Assembly (NCBI GenBank): GCA_934565855.1
Contig: CAKTIO010000003.1
Coordinates: 124,001-188,000, forward strand
DNA from: an uncultured Dysosmobacter sp.
Lineage (GTDB): Bacteria; Bacillota; Clostridia; Oscillospirales; Oscillospiraceae
Direction of reading: 5' to 3'
Length of the DNA: 64,000 nucleotides
The translations under genes and the position numbers were made by a program. Under the pieces are notes generated by a model. That model did not search any database. It saw only the letters and a list, made by a program, of their open reading frames with translations, and was not told the DNA's origin. Shown piece by piece: positions 51,809 to 60,467 of the stretch. The first letter of the stretch is position 1, and the number at the start of each line of letters is the position of its first letter.

Positions 51809-53191
51809 ATGTCCGTTTATGATTTCCTAATTGACTTCGGTATCGCTTCGGCATTGATTCTGGTGGGACAGTTGATTCGGTCCAAGGTAAAGTTCTTCCA
51901 GGAATTCTTTATTCCTGCCAGTATGATTGCCGGTTTCATTGGTTTGTTCTTGGGGAAGAGATTCCTGAATGTGCTTCCCTTCTCTGACAGCATCGGCTCT
52001 TACGCCGGCGCACTGATCATCATCGTCTTCACGGTGGTCGGTCTGAACGGCTTCTCTTCCAGCAAGAAGGGCGGCGAGGATTCCACCGTAAAGAGAGTGG
52101 CAAGCTTCACGTTCTACCGCTTCGCCATTTTCTTCCTGCAGATCGGCTTGGGCATCTTCACCACGCTGACTCTGGTCAAGCTGCTGGTTCCCAGCATCAA
52201 TCCCGGCTTCGGTCTGCTGATGGCTTCCGGTTTCACCGGCGGTCACGGAACGGCAGCCGCTGTTGGTAAGACCTTTGCCGACCTGGGCTGGGCAGAGGCA
52301 GGCGACCTGGGCATGACTTTTGCAACGGTCGGTATCCTCACCGGCGTGTTCGGCGGACTGGCATTCATCAAGGTTGGTGCAAGAAAGGGCTGGACCGCAT
52401 ACATCAAGGACTTCAAGTTCATCTCCGGCGATCTGAAGACCGGTCTGATCTCCAAGGAAAACCGGACCTCCATGGGCGAGGAGACCATTTCCTCCGTCTC
52501 TCTGGACAGCCTGGCATTCCACCTGAGCATTGTCCTCTTCATGGCTGGCGCTGGCTACTACCTGAACTCCAAGGTTCTGGCACCCCACGTCATCAGCGGC
52601 ATTCCCGACTTCACCGTGGCATTCATTCTGGCGCTGATTTTCTTCTTGGTGTTCCGCAAGACCAAGGTCTATGACTATGTGGACAAGAACATTAATCACC
52701 GCATTTCCGGTACCGCAACGGACTATCTGGTGTTCTTCGGCATCGCATCCATCAACACCTCCGTGGTCATTGAGTATGCAGTACCCCTGATCGTTGAGAT
52801 TCTGGTGGGCTTCCTCTGCGTGTTTGTCACCATGATCCCTCTGGGCTGCTGGATGAACAACAAGAGCTGGTTCGAGCGTTCCCTGTTCTGCTACGGCTAC
52901 TCCACCGGCGTGTTCGCCATCGGCTTCGTGCTGCTGCGCATCGTCGATCCCGAGAACCGTTCCTGCACCGTGGAAGACACCGCAATGTCTCCCTGGCTGA
53001 ACTTTGCTGAGATCTTTGTCTGGTCCGCCATTCCGGTGGCGTTGGTCAACGGCACGGGTATGTTTGCTGCGGCGATCTGCCTTGGCATCGTGGTCTTCTG
53101 TATCATCGCCTGCATCGTCGGTAAGATGTGGTATAAGACACCTCTGGCTGGTCGCGGCGCGGTCGGCATGGACGACACGGCAGCGGTTTGA
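51809..53191 (+). CDS. Sodium/glutamate symporter family protein (GltS/ESS-like)
   Basis: A 460-residue membrane protein with about twelve segments. The ESS-type features are SALILVGQLIRSKVKFFQEFFIPASMIAGFIGLFLG at the N terminus and LLMASGFTGGHGTAAAVGKTFADLGW, the first re-entrant loop. NVKS-like positions are replaced in the second half (YGYSTGVFAIGFVLLRIVDPE), so the substrate may not be glutamate. ATG 51809 follows GGGGAG. It is upstream of an ornithine-cyclodeaminase-family gene, so it may import the amino acid or amine handled by that enzyme. Confidence 0.9.
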   Translation: MSVYDFLIDFGIASALILVGQLIRSKVKFFQEFFIPASMIAGFIGLFLGKRFLNVLPFSDSIGSYAGALIIIVFTVVGLNGFSSSKKGGEDSTVKRVASFTFYRFAIFFLQIGLGIFTTLTLVKLLVPSINPGFGLLMASGFTGGHGTAAAVGKTFADLGWAEAGDLGMTFATVGILTGVFGGLAFIKVGARKGWTAYIKDFKFISGDLKTGLISKENRTSMGEETISSVSLDSLAFHLSIVLFMAGAGYYLNSKVLAPHVISGIPDFTVAFILALIFFLVFRKTKVYDYVDKNINHRISGTATDYLVFFGIASINTSVVIEYAVPLIVEILVGFLCVFVTMIPLGCWMNNKSWFERSLFCYGYSTGVFAIGFVLLRIVDPENRSCTVEDTAMSPWLNFAEIFVWSAIPVALVNGTGMFAAAICLGIVVFCIIACIVGKMWYKTPLAGRGAVGMDDTAAV

Positions 53192-53219
53192 TTTCCAAAG
53201 CATTCCTTTATGAACAGCC

Positions 53220-53241
53220 TGTCCGGCGGCAGCGCCGGACA
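53220..53241 (+). other. Intercistronic hairpin in the symporter operon
   Basis: TGTCCGGC and GCCGGACA form an 8-bp perfect stem with a 6-base loop and no T-run. It is likely an mRNA processing or stability element between symporter and cyclodeaminase-family genes. Confidence 0.45.
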
Positions 53242-53305
53242 TGAGTAATAAAAAACAACAATACCAATCCAATTTATTTAAGGTTAAAGAAAGGGAGTAT
53301 TACTT

Positions 53306-54430
53306 ATGGGCACTCGCGTTGATTTTCTCTATCTGGATGAACCCTCTATGCTGAAGGCTGGCGTTACGGACATGCATGCCTGCGTGGACTGCATGGAAGA
53401 GGTCTACCGTCTGATGGGCAAGGGCGACTATGTCATGGGTGGCAAGAACCACAACTCCCACGGCGTAAAGATCGTATTCCCGAAGGAATCTGAATTCCCC
53501 AATATGCCGGTTGACGGACCCGACCGCCGCTTCATGGCAATGGTCGCTTACGTCGGCGGACGTTTCAACGTTGCCGGTGAGAAGTGGTACGGCTCCAACA
53601 TCGCCAATAAGGAAAAGGGTCTGCCCCGTTCTATCCTGATGGCTATGCTGAACGATCCCGATACAGGCGCTCCCATCGCTCTGATGTCTGCAAACCAGAT
53701 CAGCGGTATCCGCACCGGCGCGATCCCCGGCGTGGGCGCACGGCATCTGGCACGTCCCGACTCCAAGGTTTGTGGTCTGATCGGCTCCGGTCCTATCAGC
53801 CGCAGCTGCTTCATGAGCCTGGTAGATGTTCTGAAGGAGTTGGAAGTTGTCAAGATCTTTGACGTGATTCCCGAGAACGCAAAGAAGCTGGGCGAGTGGA
53901 TCGTTGCCACCTATCCCCAGATCAAGAAGTATGAGGTCTGCGACAGCGTTGAGTCCTGCGTCCGCGATGCTGACGTTATCAACTCCGCGACCTCCGGCAA
54001 GTCCCTGCCTTACATCAACGGTGAATGGCTGAAGAAGGGCGCATACGTCTCTCTGCCCGCCGGCATCGTGATGGATCAGGACTTCCTGCTGAATAACTCC
54101 AACGTCCGCCGCGTCATTGATAACTGGAAGATGTACGAGGCATGGTCCGATGAGCTGCCTTATCCCTGGCACGACTCCATCGAGCTGGTCGGCTCCTACT
54201 ATCTGGATTGGATCAAGGACGGCAAGATGTCCGCAGACCAGATCGAGAATCTGGGCGACATCATCAATGGAAAGCTGCCCGGTCGCAAGAGCGATGACGA
54301 GATCGTGATTTTCGGCCAGGGTGGTCTGCCGGTATACGATGTTGCATGGGGCAAGCAGATCTATGACAACGCTGTGAAGATGGGTCTGGGCGTTAAGCTG
54401 AACCTGTGGGAAGAGGCTTATATGCACTAA
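53306..54430 (+). CDS. Ornithine cyclodeaminase family protein, copy 2
   Basis: A 374-residue OCD-family protein. The N terminus FLYLDEPSMLKAGVTDMHACVDCMEEVYRLMGKGDYVMGG is longer than in classical OCD. The Rossmann motif VCGLIGSGPISRSCFMSLVDVL lies near residue 155, preceded by MSANQISGIRTGAIPGVGARHLARPDS. I recall relatives labelled tyramine oxidase subunit B in gut Clostridia, but this is memory, not verified here. AAGGGAG lies eight bases before the ATG. With the symporter upstream it forms an amine or amino-acid utilisation unit. Confidence 0.87.
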   Translation: MGTRVDFLYLDEPSMLKAGVTDMHACVDCMEEVYRLMGKGDYVMGGKNHNSHGVKIVFPKESEFPNMPVDGPDRRFMAMVAYVGGRFNVAGEKWYGSNIANKEKGLPRSILMAMLNDPDTGAPIALMSANQISGIRTGAIPGVGARHLARPDSKVCGLIGSGPISRSCFMSLVDVLKELEVVKIFDVIPENAKKLGEWIVATYPQIKKYEVCDSVESCVRDADVINSATSGKSLPYINGEWLKKGAYVSLPAGIVMDQDFLLNNSNVRRVIDNWKMYEAWSDELPYPWHDSIELVGSYYLDWIKDGKMSADQIENLGDIINGKLPGRKSDDEIVIFGQGGLPVYDVAWGKQIYDNAVKMGLGVKLNLWEEAYMH

Positions 54431-54477
54431 TGCCGGATTCCGGAAGGCATATTTGAATAACCAGATAAGATGAATGA

Positions 54478-54515
54478 CAATGCAGTCGTGCCCTTCGCGC
54501 GGCTGCATTGTTTTT
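54478..54515 (+). terminator. Strong terminator abutting the DMT ribosome site
   Basis: A 14-pair stem (54478-54491 with 54497-54510, two wobbles) with loop CCTTC is followed by TTTTT. The AGGAGG of the next gene begins at 54517. Confidence 0.9.
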
Positions 54516-54531
54516 AGGAGGCGAAAAGACA

Positions 54532-55434
54532 GTGGTTCAGGGAATTTTATGTGTCGCGGGAGCATCGCTGCTATTTGGGTTGATCCCATCAGCAAATAAG
54601 TTTGTGATGCTGGCAGGCGTACCGCCGGAGTGCGTGACCTTTCTTTCCCATGGGACCGTTTTTTTGATGGCGGCGCTTCTGGCAAAATGCACGGGAAATT
54701 CTCTCCGTATTCCCCGGCGGCAGATACTTTGCTTACTGCTGTTGGGCGCAGTAGGCATGGGCGGAACCAGCTTTCTCATCAATTCCGCCAGCGCCAGGAT
54801 CCCAGTGGGAGTAACAACGGTGCTGCACTTTTTGTACCCCACCATCGTATCGCTGGTGATGGTGACGGTGTTTCATCAGAAAATGTCGTGGTACAAGGCA
54901 GCGGCAATGGTTTGTTCCATTGTTGGAATGCTGTTGATCACCGATCTGCGGGGAGACAGCGGTCTGTCTGTCGTTGGAATCCTGCTGGCGCTGTGCTCCA
55001 GCCTGACGTACTCCTTTTATATGATCTCCAATGAGAAGGGTTCGATCAACGCCTTCCCACTGGTGGTCAAATTGACGTATGCCTCACTGGGAAGCACTCT
55101 TGCATTTGGGACGATAGCGGTTTGCACTGGACGTGTGGGGCTTCCGCCGACAGCGGCTTCTGCGGCAGTGCTGGTGGGAATCAGCGGCTTTGGCAGTCTC
55201 AGTGCGTTCTATCTCATTACCGCCGGGATTCGCAGAATTGGTGCTTCGGTGGCATCCTTTGTCAATATGCTGGAGCCAATCGTCAGCGTAGTCATCAGCG
55301 CTGTGGTTTACCGGGAAACGCCAACGCTGGCAATGGCGCTGGGAATGTGTCTGGTCCTTTCCGCTGTATGGCTGATTGCAATGGATGGACGCCGGAGTGT
55401 TTTGATGGCAGACCAATCATTTAATATCAATTAG
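54532..55434 (+). CDS. DMT superfamily (EamA) transporter
   Basis: A 300-residue membrane protein with ten predicted segments in two EamA repeats. The first starts GILCVAGASLLFGLIPSANKFVML, and the second is near VVGILLALCSSLTYSFYMIS. GASVASFVNMLEPIVSVVISAVVYRETPT is the hallmark TM9-10 loop. Members export amino acids or metabolites. GTG 54532 follows AGGAGG at ten bases. No promoter fits between the upstream terminator and this start, so expression probably depends on read-through. Confidence 0.9.
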   Translation: MVQGILCVAGASLLFGLIPSANKFVMLAGVPPECVTFLSHGTVFLMAALLAKCTGNSLRIPRRQILCLLLLGAVGMGGTSFLINSASARIPVGVTTVLHFLYPTIVSLVMVTVFHQKMSWYKAAAMVCSIVGMLLITDLRGDSGLSVVGILLALCSSLTYSFYMISNEKGSINAFPLVVKLTYASLGSTLAFGTIAVCTGRVGLPPTAASAAVLVGISGFGSLSAFYLITAGIRRIGASVASFVNMLEPIVSVVISAVVYRETPTLAMALGMCLVLSAVWLIAMDGRRSVLMADQSFNIN

Positions 55435-55447
55435 AGCTGTTTTAGCG

Positions 55448-55475
55448 AAAAAGTCCAGCAAACGCTGGACTTTTT
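55448..55475. terminator. Bidirectional terminator between DMT and LysR genes
   Basis: AAAAAGTCCAGC-AAAC-GCTGGACTTTTT is a perfect 12-bp stem with A and T runs on the outside, serving both convergent genes. Confidence 0.95.
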
Positions 55476-56360
55476 CTATGTCGAGGCTCTGGAATTTTGA
55501 AAGAATTGCTTAGCTGCGCGGACAAAGTCCTTTACCAAAGGCTTTCCGGTTTGCCTGTGATAGGTGATAAATACGCTCCGAAGGGGTGGGTCGGCACAGA
55601 GCGGATAAGACCGGAAGCCCTTCTGCTCCATTTGCCGTGCCACCTCCTCCGGGACGATACTCCAATCCTCGGTGGAGTTAAAATACCGCTCTGCAGTGGG
55701 CGTCATGTTGACTCGGAGCTTTGCCTGCATGGGCTTCCACCAGTAGTCGTGCCAGTTTTGCAGCTGTGCGTCAAAGGCTTCAAAAATTTCATGGGCGGCA
55801 GGCAGCGTACTGGGGTGAATAGGGCGGCAGGGATCGTCACGATGTTCTCCGAGCAGCTTGACTACCCGGTAGGGCTCCTGAAACAGCAGGTCGGATTTTA
55901 AATCCGGAAAGGGGGATTCCGCCTGGGTGATGCCGATGTCGATGCGCTTGTTTTCCAGCAGACTGAAGATTTCAACGGAGTGGTGGGTCTCCAGCGTAAT
56001 GCACAGATGTGGGAACTGTTCCTGAAAGCGGGTGACGAAGGGCGGCAGCGAGTAATTCTGCACGCTGTTGATGCTGGCAATGGACAGACTGCGGCGCTCT
56101 GTGTCATTGTGAAGCTCCAATGCCTGCTGGTGCAGAAAGACAATGCGCTCCGCAATGTCGGAAAATGCCTCTCCGGCGGGTGTGATTATGGCGTGTGCCT
56201 GTCCCTTGCTGCGCTGAAACAGCGTAACGCCCAGTTCCTTTTCCAGAGCGGAGAGACGCTTACTGAGGGTGGACTGTGAGAGATAGTTGTCGTTTGCGGC
56301 GCCGGTAATAGTGCCGCTGTTCCGGATATCCAGGAAAAGCTTCAGGGATTCAATGTCCAT
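55476..56360 (-). CDS. LysR family transcriptional regulator
   Basis: A 294-residue regulator. The N-terminal winged helix is MDIESLKLFLDIRNSGTITGAANDNYLSQSTLSKRLSALEKELG. The C-terminal substrate-binding domain starts near residue 90 (SLSIASINSVQNYSLPPFV). It is divergent from the threonine dehydratase gene, the usual arrangement for a LysR activator and its target. The ribosome site is weak, so levels may be low. Confidence 0.93.
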   Translation of the reverse strand: MDIESLKLFLDIRNSGTITGAANDNYLSQSTLSKRLSALEKELGVTLFQRSKGQAHAIITPAGEAFSDIAERIVFLHQQALELHNDTERRSLSIASINSVQNYSLPPFVTRFQEQFPHLCITLETHHSVEIFSLLENKRIDIGITQAESPFPDLKSDLLFQEPYRVVKLLGEHRDDPCRPIHPSTLPAAHEIFEAFDAQLQNWHDYWWKPMQAKLRVNMTPTAERYFNSTEDWSIVPEEVARQMEQKGFRSYPLCADPPLRSVFITYHRQTGKPLVKDFVRAAKQFFQNSRAST

Positions 56361-56459
56361 AGCTGTAAGGGAAGCATCCTGAGAGGAGGCTGCTTCCAGT
56401 CCTTTCTTTTATATAACACATTATTCTTTATACGACTATTTTAAAGGAAAAATGTCTAT

Positions 56460-56489
56460 TTTACAATATATATTCCGCTGGATTATAAT
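56460..56489 (+). promoter_or_regulatory. Promoter of the threonine/serine dehydratase gene
   Basis: TTTACA (56460-56465) and TATAAT (56484-56489) have an 18-base spacer in the 192-base divergent gap with the LysR gene. Confidence 0.6.
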
Positions 56490-56552
56490 CAAAGCAGCTA
56501 CAGCAGTGGGGAAGTACCGTCCACGGCAATTCGTTTACAGGAGGAACCAAAA

Positions 56553-57512
56553 ATGGATTTTGATATCAAGCAGATTCAGCAGGCGAGAGAGCGCATTCAG
56601 AAATATATTGTAAAAACACCGCTTCTGCGGGCACAGAACCTGGATGAAAGGCTGGGCTGTCAGGTTTACCTGAAGCCGGAGTGCATGCAGGTAACAAATG
56701 CGTTTAAGATCCGTGGAGCGCTGAACAGCGTACTGTCTCTGAGTGAGGAAGAGCTGCGCCGGGGTATTGTAACCGCATCCTCCGGCAATCACGGGCGCGC
56801 CATTGCATATACGGCAAAGATGCTGGGAACCAAGGCAGTGGTCGTTATGCCCAATACGGCTCCGGCTGCAAAGATCGACGCGATCCGGCAGCTGGGAGCA
56901 GAGGTGATTTTAAGCGACCCCTCCGAGCGTTTCCGGATCTCCGAGGAGACGGCGCAGCAGCGGGGAATGACACTGGTTCCGCCGTTTAACCATTATCATG
57001 TGATGGCAGGACAGGGGACGCTGGGACTGGAGATCATGGAGCAGTGCCCAGAGTTGGATACCCTGATGGTGCCGGTCAGCGGCGGTGGACTGATCAGCGG
57101 CGTTGTCACGGCGGTTAAGTCTCTGCATCCGGAGACGAAGGTGTATGGCGTGGAGCCGGCAGAGCTTCCCCGTTATTCAGAGAGTCTGAAAGCGGGCAAA
57201 CCGGTCACAGTGCCGCAGAAGAAAACGGTGGCGGATGCTCTCGTGGCACAGACGCCGGGCTCACTCTGTTTCCCGGTAGTGCAGAAATATGTGGATGCAG
57301 TGGCGGCGGTAGATGACGAATATGTGTTGAAAGCGCAGAAGCTGTTGCTGATGGAGGGGAAGCTGGTGGCAGAAGCGGCTTCCTGCATTGGGATTGGCGC
57401 AATTTTACAGGGACGGCTCACTGTTGCACCGGAGGAGAAGGTTTGCTTCCTCATTACAGGCGGAAAAATCAGCTTTGACCAGCTGGAACGGCTGAAGGAT
57501 GTGGAAATTTAA
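56553..57512 (+). CDS. Threonine/serine dehydratase family PLP enzyme
   Basis: A 319-residue fold-type II PLP enzyme. TNAFKIRGALNSV near residue 50 carries the PLP Lys, SSGNHGRAIAYTAKMLG binds the substrate carboxylate and VSGGGLISGVV holds the glycine-rich PLP phosphate loop. It lacks an ACT regulatory domain, as in catabolic threonine ammonia-lyase or serine racemase. It would deaminate L-threonine or L-serine to a keto acid and ammonia. AGGAGG precedes the ATG. It is monocistronic and divergent from LysR. Confidence 0.92.
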   Translation: MDFDIKQIQQARERIQKYIVKTPLLRAQNLDERLGCQVYLKPECMQVTNAFKIRGALNSVLSLSEEELRRGIVTASSGNHGRAIAYTAKMLGTKAVVVMPNTAPAAKIDAIRQLGAEVILSDPSERFRISEETAQQRGMTLVPPFNHYHVMAGQGTLGLEIMEQCPELDTLMVPVSGGGLISGVVTAVKSLHPETKVYGVEPAELPRYSESLKAGKPVTVPQKKTVADALVAQTPGSLCFPVVQKYVDAVAAVDDEYVLKAQKLLLMEGKLVAEAASCIGIGAILQGRLTVAPEEKVCFLITGGKISFDQLERLKDVEI

Positions 57513-57540
57513 ATAACCCGGTTTATAAAAGATAAAAATA

Positions 57541-57582
57541 AGCAGCTGCGGCAAAATGTCTGATTGCCGCAGCTGCTGTTTT
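57541..57582. terminator. Terminator between dehydratase and ROK regulator genes
   Basis: AGCAGCTGCGGCA (57541-57553) pairs with TGCCGCAGCTGCT (57565-57577), followed by GTTTTC. An A-rich flank on the other side suits the convergent gene. Confidence 0.85.
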
Positions 57583-57592
57583 CATACTCTAT

Positions 57593-58693
57593 TTAAATCG
57601 GGTCCCAATTTTCGTAAACGGTCTGGTTGATGCCTACCTCAATGTTTTGCAGGCTGTCTGGATCATGGAAGATTTGAACGCCCCGCTGCATATTCACCCT
57701 GGAACGCAACTGCAGGACCTTTTGAACATAGGGAGCCAGATCCTCATAATGCGCCATAGCGGGTCCGCCGACGTAAACGGCGGATGGGTCGAACAGGTTG
57801 ATGAGCAGGGCAATCAATTCTCCCAGCTTACCGCCACGGTCCCGGAACAGGCTTTCCCGTTCCTCCGGGGATAGGGAGGGGAAGTCCAGCGTGTCCATGC
57901 CGCGCTGCCCCAGATCGTTTTCAATGCAGCCCTTTCCGCCACAGTTGGGACAGGTCAAATCAGGGTTGCCCAAAGGAATGCAGGCGATTTCCGCCGCATA
58001 TCCGCCGCAGCCCCGAAGCAGACGCCCGTTGCAAATGGCGCCAACACCCAAACCGGCAGAGCTGTGGATATAGACGATATCCTGCGCATCAGTGTGAGAT
58101 TGCAGAACCGACAGGGCGCACAGATTGGATTCATTGTCCACATAGCAAGGGAGGGACAGCTTCCTTTGAATCAGCTCCGCTAAAGGAAGTCCGTTCAGCA
58201 GCGGATTCATGGAATTGATGACCATACCTGTCTGGCGGTCAAAGATTCCGGGAATGGAGACGCCAGAGCCGACAAAAGTGACGTCCTGAAAATCCGGTGC
58301 GGCGCACAGAGATTGATAGGTGTCCTGAATGATCTGCAACGGCTCGGAGATGTCCTGTGCCGCGACAATGTTGAAGTGTGCCTGATACCGTACATGGTTT
58401 CCAAAGTCCAAAACGGCAAGGTTCATCGTTCCCTCCTGCTGAAAATCAATGCAGAAGGAACAGTATCGCTGCAGCTGGAAAATCAGCTTGCTGGGATTTC
58501 TGCCCACAGAGTAGTCGTTGCACTTTTCCTCCAGCAGGACCTGCTGCTCCTTCAGCTCATTGCACAGATTGGAAACGGTGGAAAAGCTCAAACCGCTTTT
58601 TACAGCGAGATCCCGCTTGGTCTCTCCGGAGGAAACTCTTAGAATATTCAGGAGTTTTTTCAGGTTTTCCCCTTTGATATCTGTAATATCCAA
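57593..58693 (-). CDS. ROK family transcriptional regulator/sugar sensor
   Basis: A 366-residue NagC/XylR-like regulator. An N-terminal winged helix (LKKLLNILRVSSGETKRDLAVKSGLSFSTVSNLCNEL) is fused to a ROK domain with VYIHSSAGLGVGAICNGRLL and the zinc motif CPNCGGKGCIEN. The track frame starts further out, but TTG 58693 has AAAGGAGG eight bases upstream. It is the last gene of the NagB-like/EutH operon and probably its repressor, sensing an amino-sugar-like ligand. Confidence 0.87.
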   Translation of the reverse strand: MDITDIKGENLKKLLNILRVSSGETKRDLAVKSGLSFSTVSNLCNELKEQQVLLEEKCNDYSVGRNPSKLIFQLQRYCSFCIDFQQEGTMNLAVLDFGNHVRYQAHFNIVAAQDISEPLQIIQDTYQSLCAAPDFQDVTFVGSGVSIPGIFDRQTGMVINSMNPLLNGLPLAELIQRKLSLPCYVDNESNLCALSVLQSHTDAQDIVYIHSSAGLGVGAICNGRLLRGCGGYAAEIACIPLGNPDLTCPNCGGKGCIENDLGQRGMDTLDFPSLSPEERESLFRDRGGKLGELIALLINLFDPSAVYVGGPAMAHYEDLAPYVQKVLQLRSRVNMQRGVQIFHDPDSLQNIEVGINQTVYENWDPI

Positions 58694-58841
58694 CCGGGCT
58701 GCCTCCTTTATCATGGAATGCAGACAGCTGCATTCCATACCGAATCAGGTTAATCTTAACAGAAGAAATCTGGTTATGCAAGGGGTTCCGTTGAAAATTG
58801 GCAGAGTCTGCCGCAAGGGAGAAGGATTCGGAGGGAGTCAT

Positions 58842-59960
58842 TCACGCGGCAGAGGCAGCGGGGACAGAAACGGTGGAGAATTGCTTTTTGCGGCACAGCA
58901 CCGCTGCAATCAGGATTGCTACAAAGCAGCTTGCCAGCTTGGATAAGATCATGGGAACGATCATGGAACGGTCAACGCTGGCAACAAAGCCCAGATGGTC
59001 TCCAAAGGTGCAGGTGCCGCTGACAGCAAAGGCTGTGGCGACCACAACGCCTGCGGGAGACATCCGGTTACAGCTGTTCAGAACGGGCATGATATTGGCA
59101 AAGCCGCCCAGAATGCCGGAGACCGCCACATCGTCCACGCCCAGAAGCCTTCCAACGCGCTGGATGGGGCGGTTTGCTGCCTTGCTGATCAGATAAAGCA
59201 TGGGATATGCGCCGCACAGCACAATGGCAACGCTGCCGACCACCTTGATACCGTCCAGTACGGAGGAAAGACCGGGAATAACGGTGAGGGAGGTCAGCTC
59301 CTGAATAATGCCGATGGCGAAGCCCACCGTGGCAATGCAGGAGATCAGGGTCCCGATGATCTCAAAGACCCGGATGGTGGTTTTCTGCGCCTTCCAAAGG
59401 GAAACAGCGATAAACAATGACAGCAGCAGAATGGGCAGTGCGTTCCAGAAGATCATATCCAGCGCATATCCGGCAGCCAGTCCGCCCACTATCAGATTGA
59501 TGGGGATGGTGATGACGCCGATCAGAACACCAGTAGCAAAATAGGGACGGTATTCCTTCCGGACCATGGAAATTCCCACCGGCATGAGGAAAGAGATCAC
59601 ACCGCCCAGAGAGGAGCCAAGGATACAGCCGGAGAGGTTGGCGGCTTCCGTAGAGGATGCCATTGCGGTGGCAAGGGAGTAGCCGCCCATGTCACAGGCG
59701 AGAATACACCCCGCGAACATGGCAGGATCCGCGTGCAGCAGCCGGAAAAAGGGTGTGACGACCGGCAGCAGAAAATTTCCCAGCATGGGGGCAAGCAGGA
59801 TCATTCCCACCATAGGGATACACATGGGACCGATGGTACCCAGTGCCTCCTGGATCTGATCGCCCAGACCAAACCGGGAGCCGAGACATTTATCCACAGA
59901 GGCAAGCACCATGAAGAAGACCATGACATTTAAGATCAACTGGTTGATATCCAAGGTCAT
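58842..59960 (-). CDS. EutH-like transporter
   Basis: A 372-residue membrane protein with about ten segments, of the ethanolamine permease EutH family. Features are LDINQLILNVMVFFMVLASVDKCLGSRFGLG at the N terminus, LACDMGGYSLATAMASS near residue 95 and AFAVSGTCTFGDHLGFVASVD near the C terminus. No eut enzyme or microcompartment gene is nearby. The other genes of the operon handle phosphosugars, so the substrate may be an amino alcohol, an amino sugar or an amine conjugate. The start (59960) has only a weak ribosome site. Confidence 0.86.
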   Translation of the reverse strand: MTLDINQLILNVMVFFMVLASVDKCLGSRFGLGDQIQEALGTIGPMCIPMVGMILLAPMLGNFLLPVVTPFFRLLHADPAMFAGCILACDMGGYSLATAMASSTEAANLSGCILGSSLGGVISFLMPVGISMVRKEYRPYFATGVLIGVITIPINLIVGGLAAGYALDMIFWNALPILLLSLFIAVSLWKAQKTTIRVFEIIGTLISCIATVGFAIGIIQELTSLTVIPGLSSVLDGIKVVGSVAIVLCGAYPMLYLISKAANRPIQRVGRLLGVDDVAVSGILGGFANIMPVLNSCNRMSPAGVVVATAFAVSGTCTFGDHLGFVASVDRSMIVPMILSKLASCFVAILIAAVLCRKKQFSTVSVPAASAA

Positions 59961-59996
59961 CACCTGTTTCGTGAAAGTTTGAAGAGGAAAGGGGGC

Positions 59997-60467
59997 TTAC
60001 GGGTGGTCTGGCTGTATCAGCTCGTCATACTTCCGGGCAAGCCCGCTCCAGGGAATCGCCAGATCGATCCAATAGCTCATCTGCCCAGCATAGGTCTGGA
60101 TGGAGCGCAGATAGGCGTACAGCTCTTCAAAATTCTCCGCATCCTTGACAGCCAGAGCAAATTTCAGCAGCAGAGTATGAAAATCGTTCATGGCGTAGTA
60201 ATTTAAATAACGGTAGCCGTAAAAGGCAAGCTGAGAGGAGGCGAGCTCCCGCAGGGTGGAAAAATCTCCCTTTTCCGTCCGGGTCATTCCGCAGAGTGCG
60301 TCCAGAAAATAGGTCAGATTATTGGTGTCGCCCATAGCAAAGGTGACAACGGTGAGATTCCTCCCGATGGCGCGGTTATGCTCCAGCATACGCTGGATGT
60401 CCAGCGGCTGCTCCAGATGGGCGGTTTCGCAGCGGATACGCATTTCTGTCAGAAGGGTCGTATTCAT
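59997..60467 (-). CDS. Hypothetical helical protein of the EutH operon
   Basis: A 156-residue soluble protein that I do not recognise. It is rich in helices and aromatic residues (SSQLAFYGYRYLNYYAMNDFHTLLLKFALAV, QTYAGQMSYWIDLAIPW), with no signal peptide and no clear catalytic motif. Its ATG overlaps the DUF3830 stop (ATGA), and the eutH-like gene follows after 36 bases. It is probably a structural partner or subunit of the DUF3830 protein. Confidence 0.75.
   Translation of the reverse strand: MNTTLLTEMRIRCETAHLEQPLDIQRMLEHNRAIGRNLTVVTFAMGDTNNLTYFLDALCGMTRTEKGDFSTLRELASSQLAFYGYRYLNYYAMNDFHTLLLKFALAVKDAENFEELYAYLRSIQTYAGQMSYWIDLAIPWSGLARKYDELIQPDHP

Noticed and set aside
51827..53272. A 481-codon minus-strand frame opposite the GltS-type gene
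   Set aside because: Composition is His/Asp/Gln-rich with no motif, and the plus-strand symporter is convincing.
58842..59960. A classical ethanolamine-utilisation locus
   Set aside because: Only an EutH-like gene is present; there is no ammonia-lyase, aldehyde dehydrogenase or shell protein.
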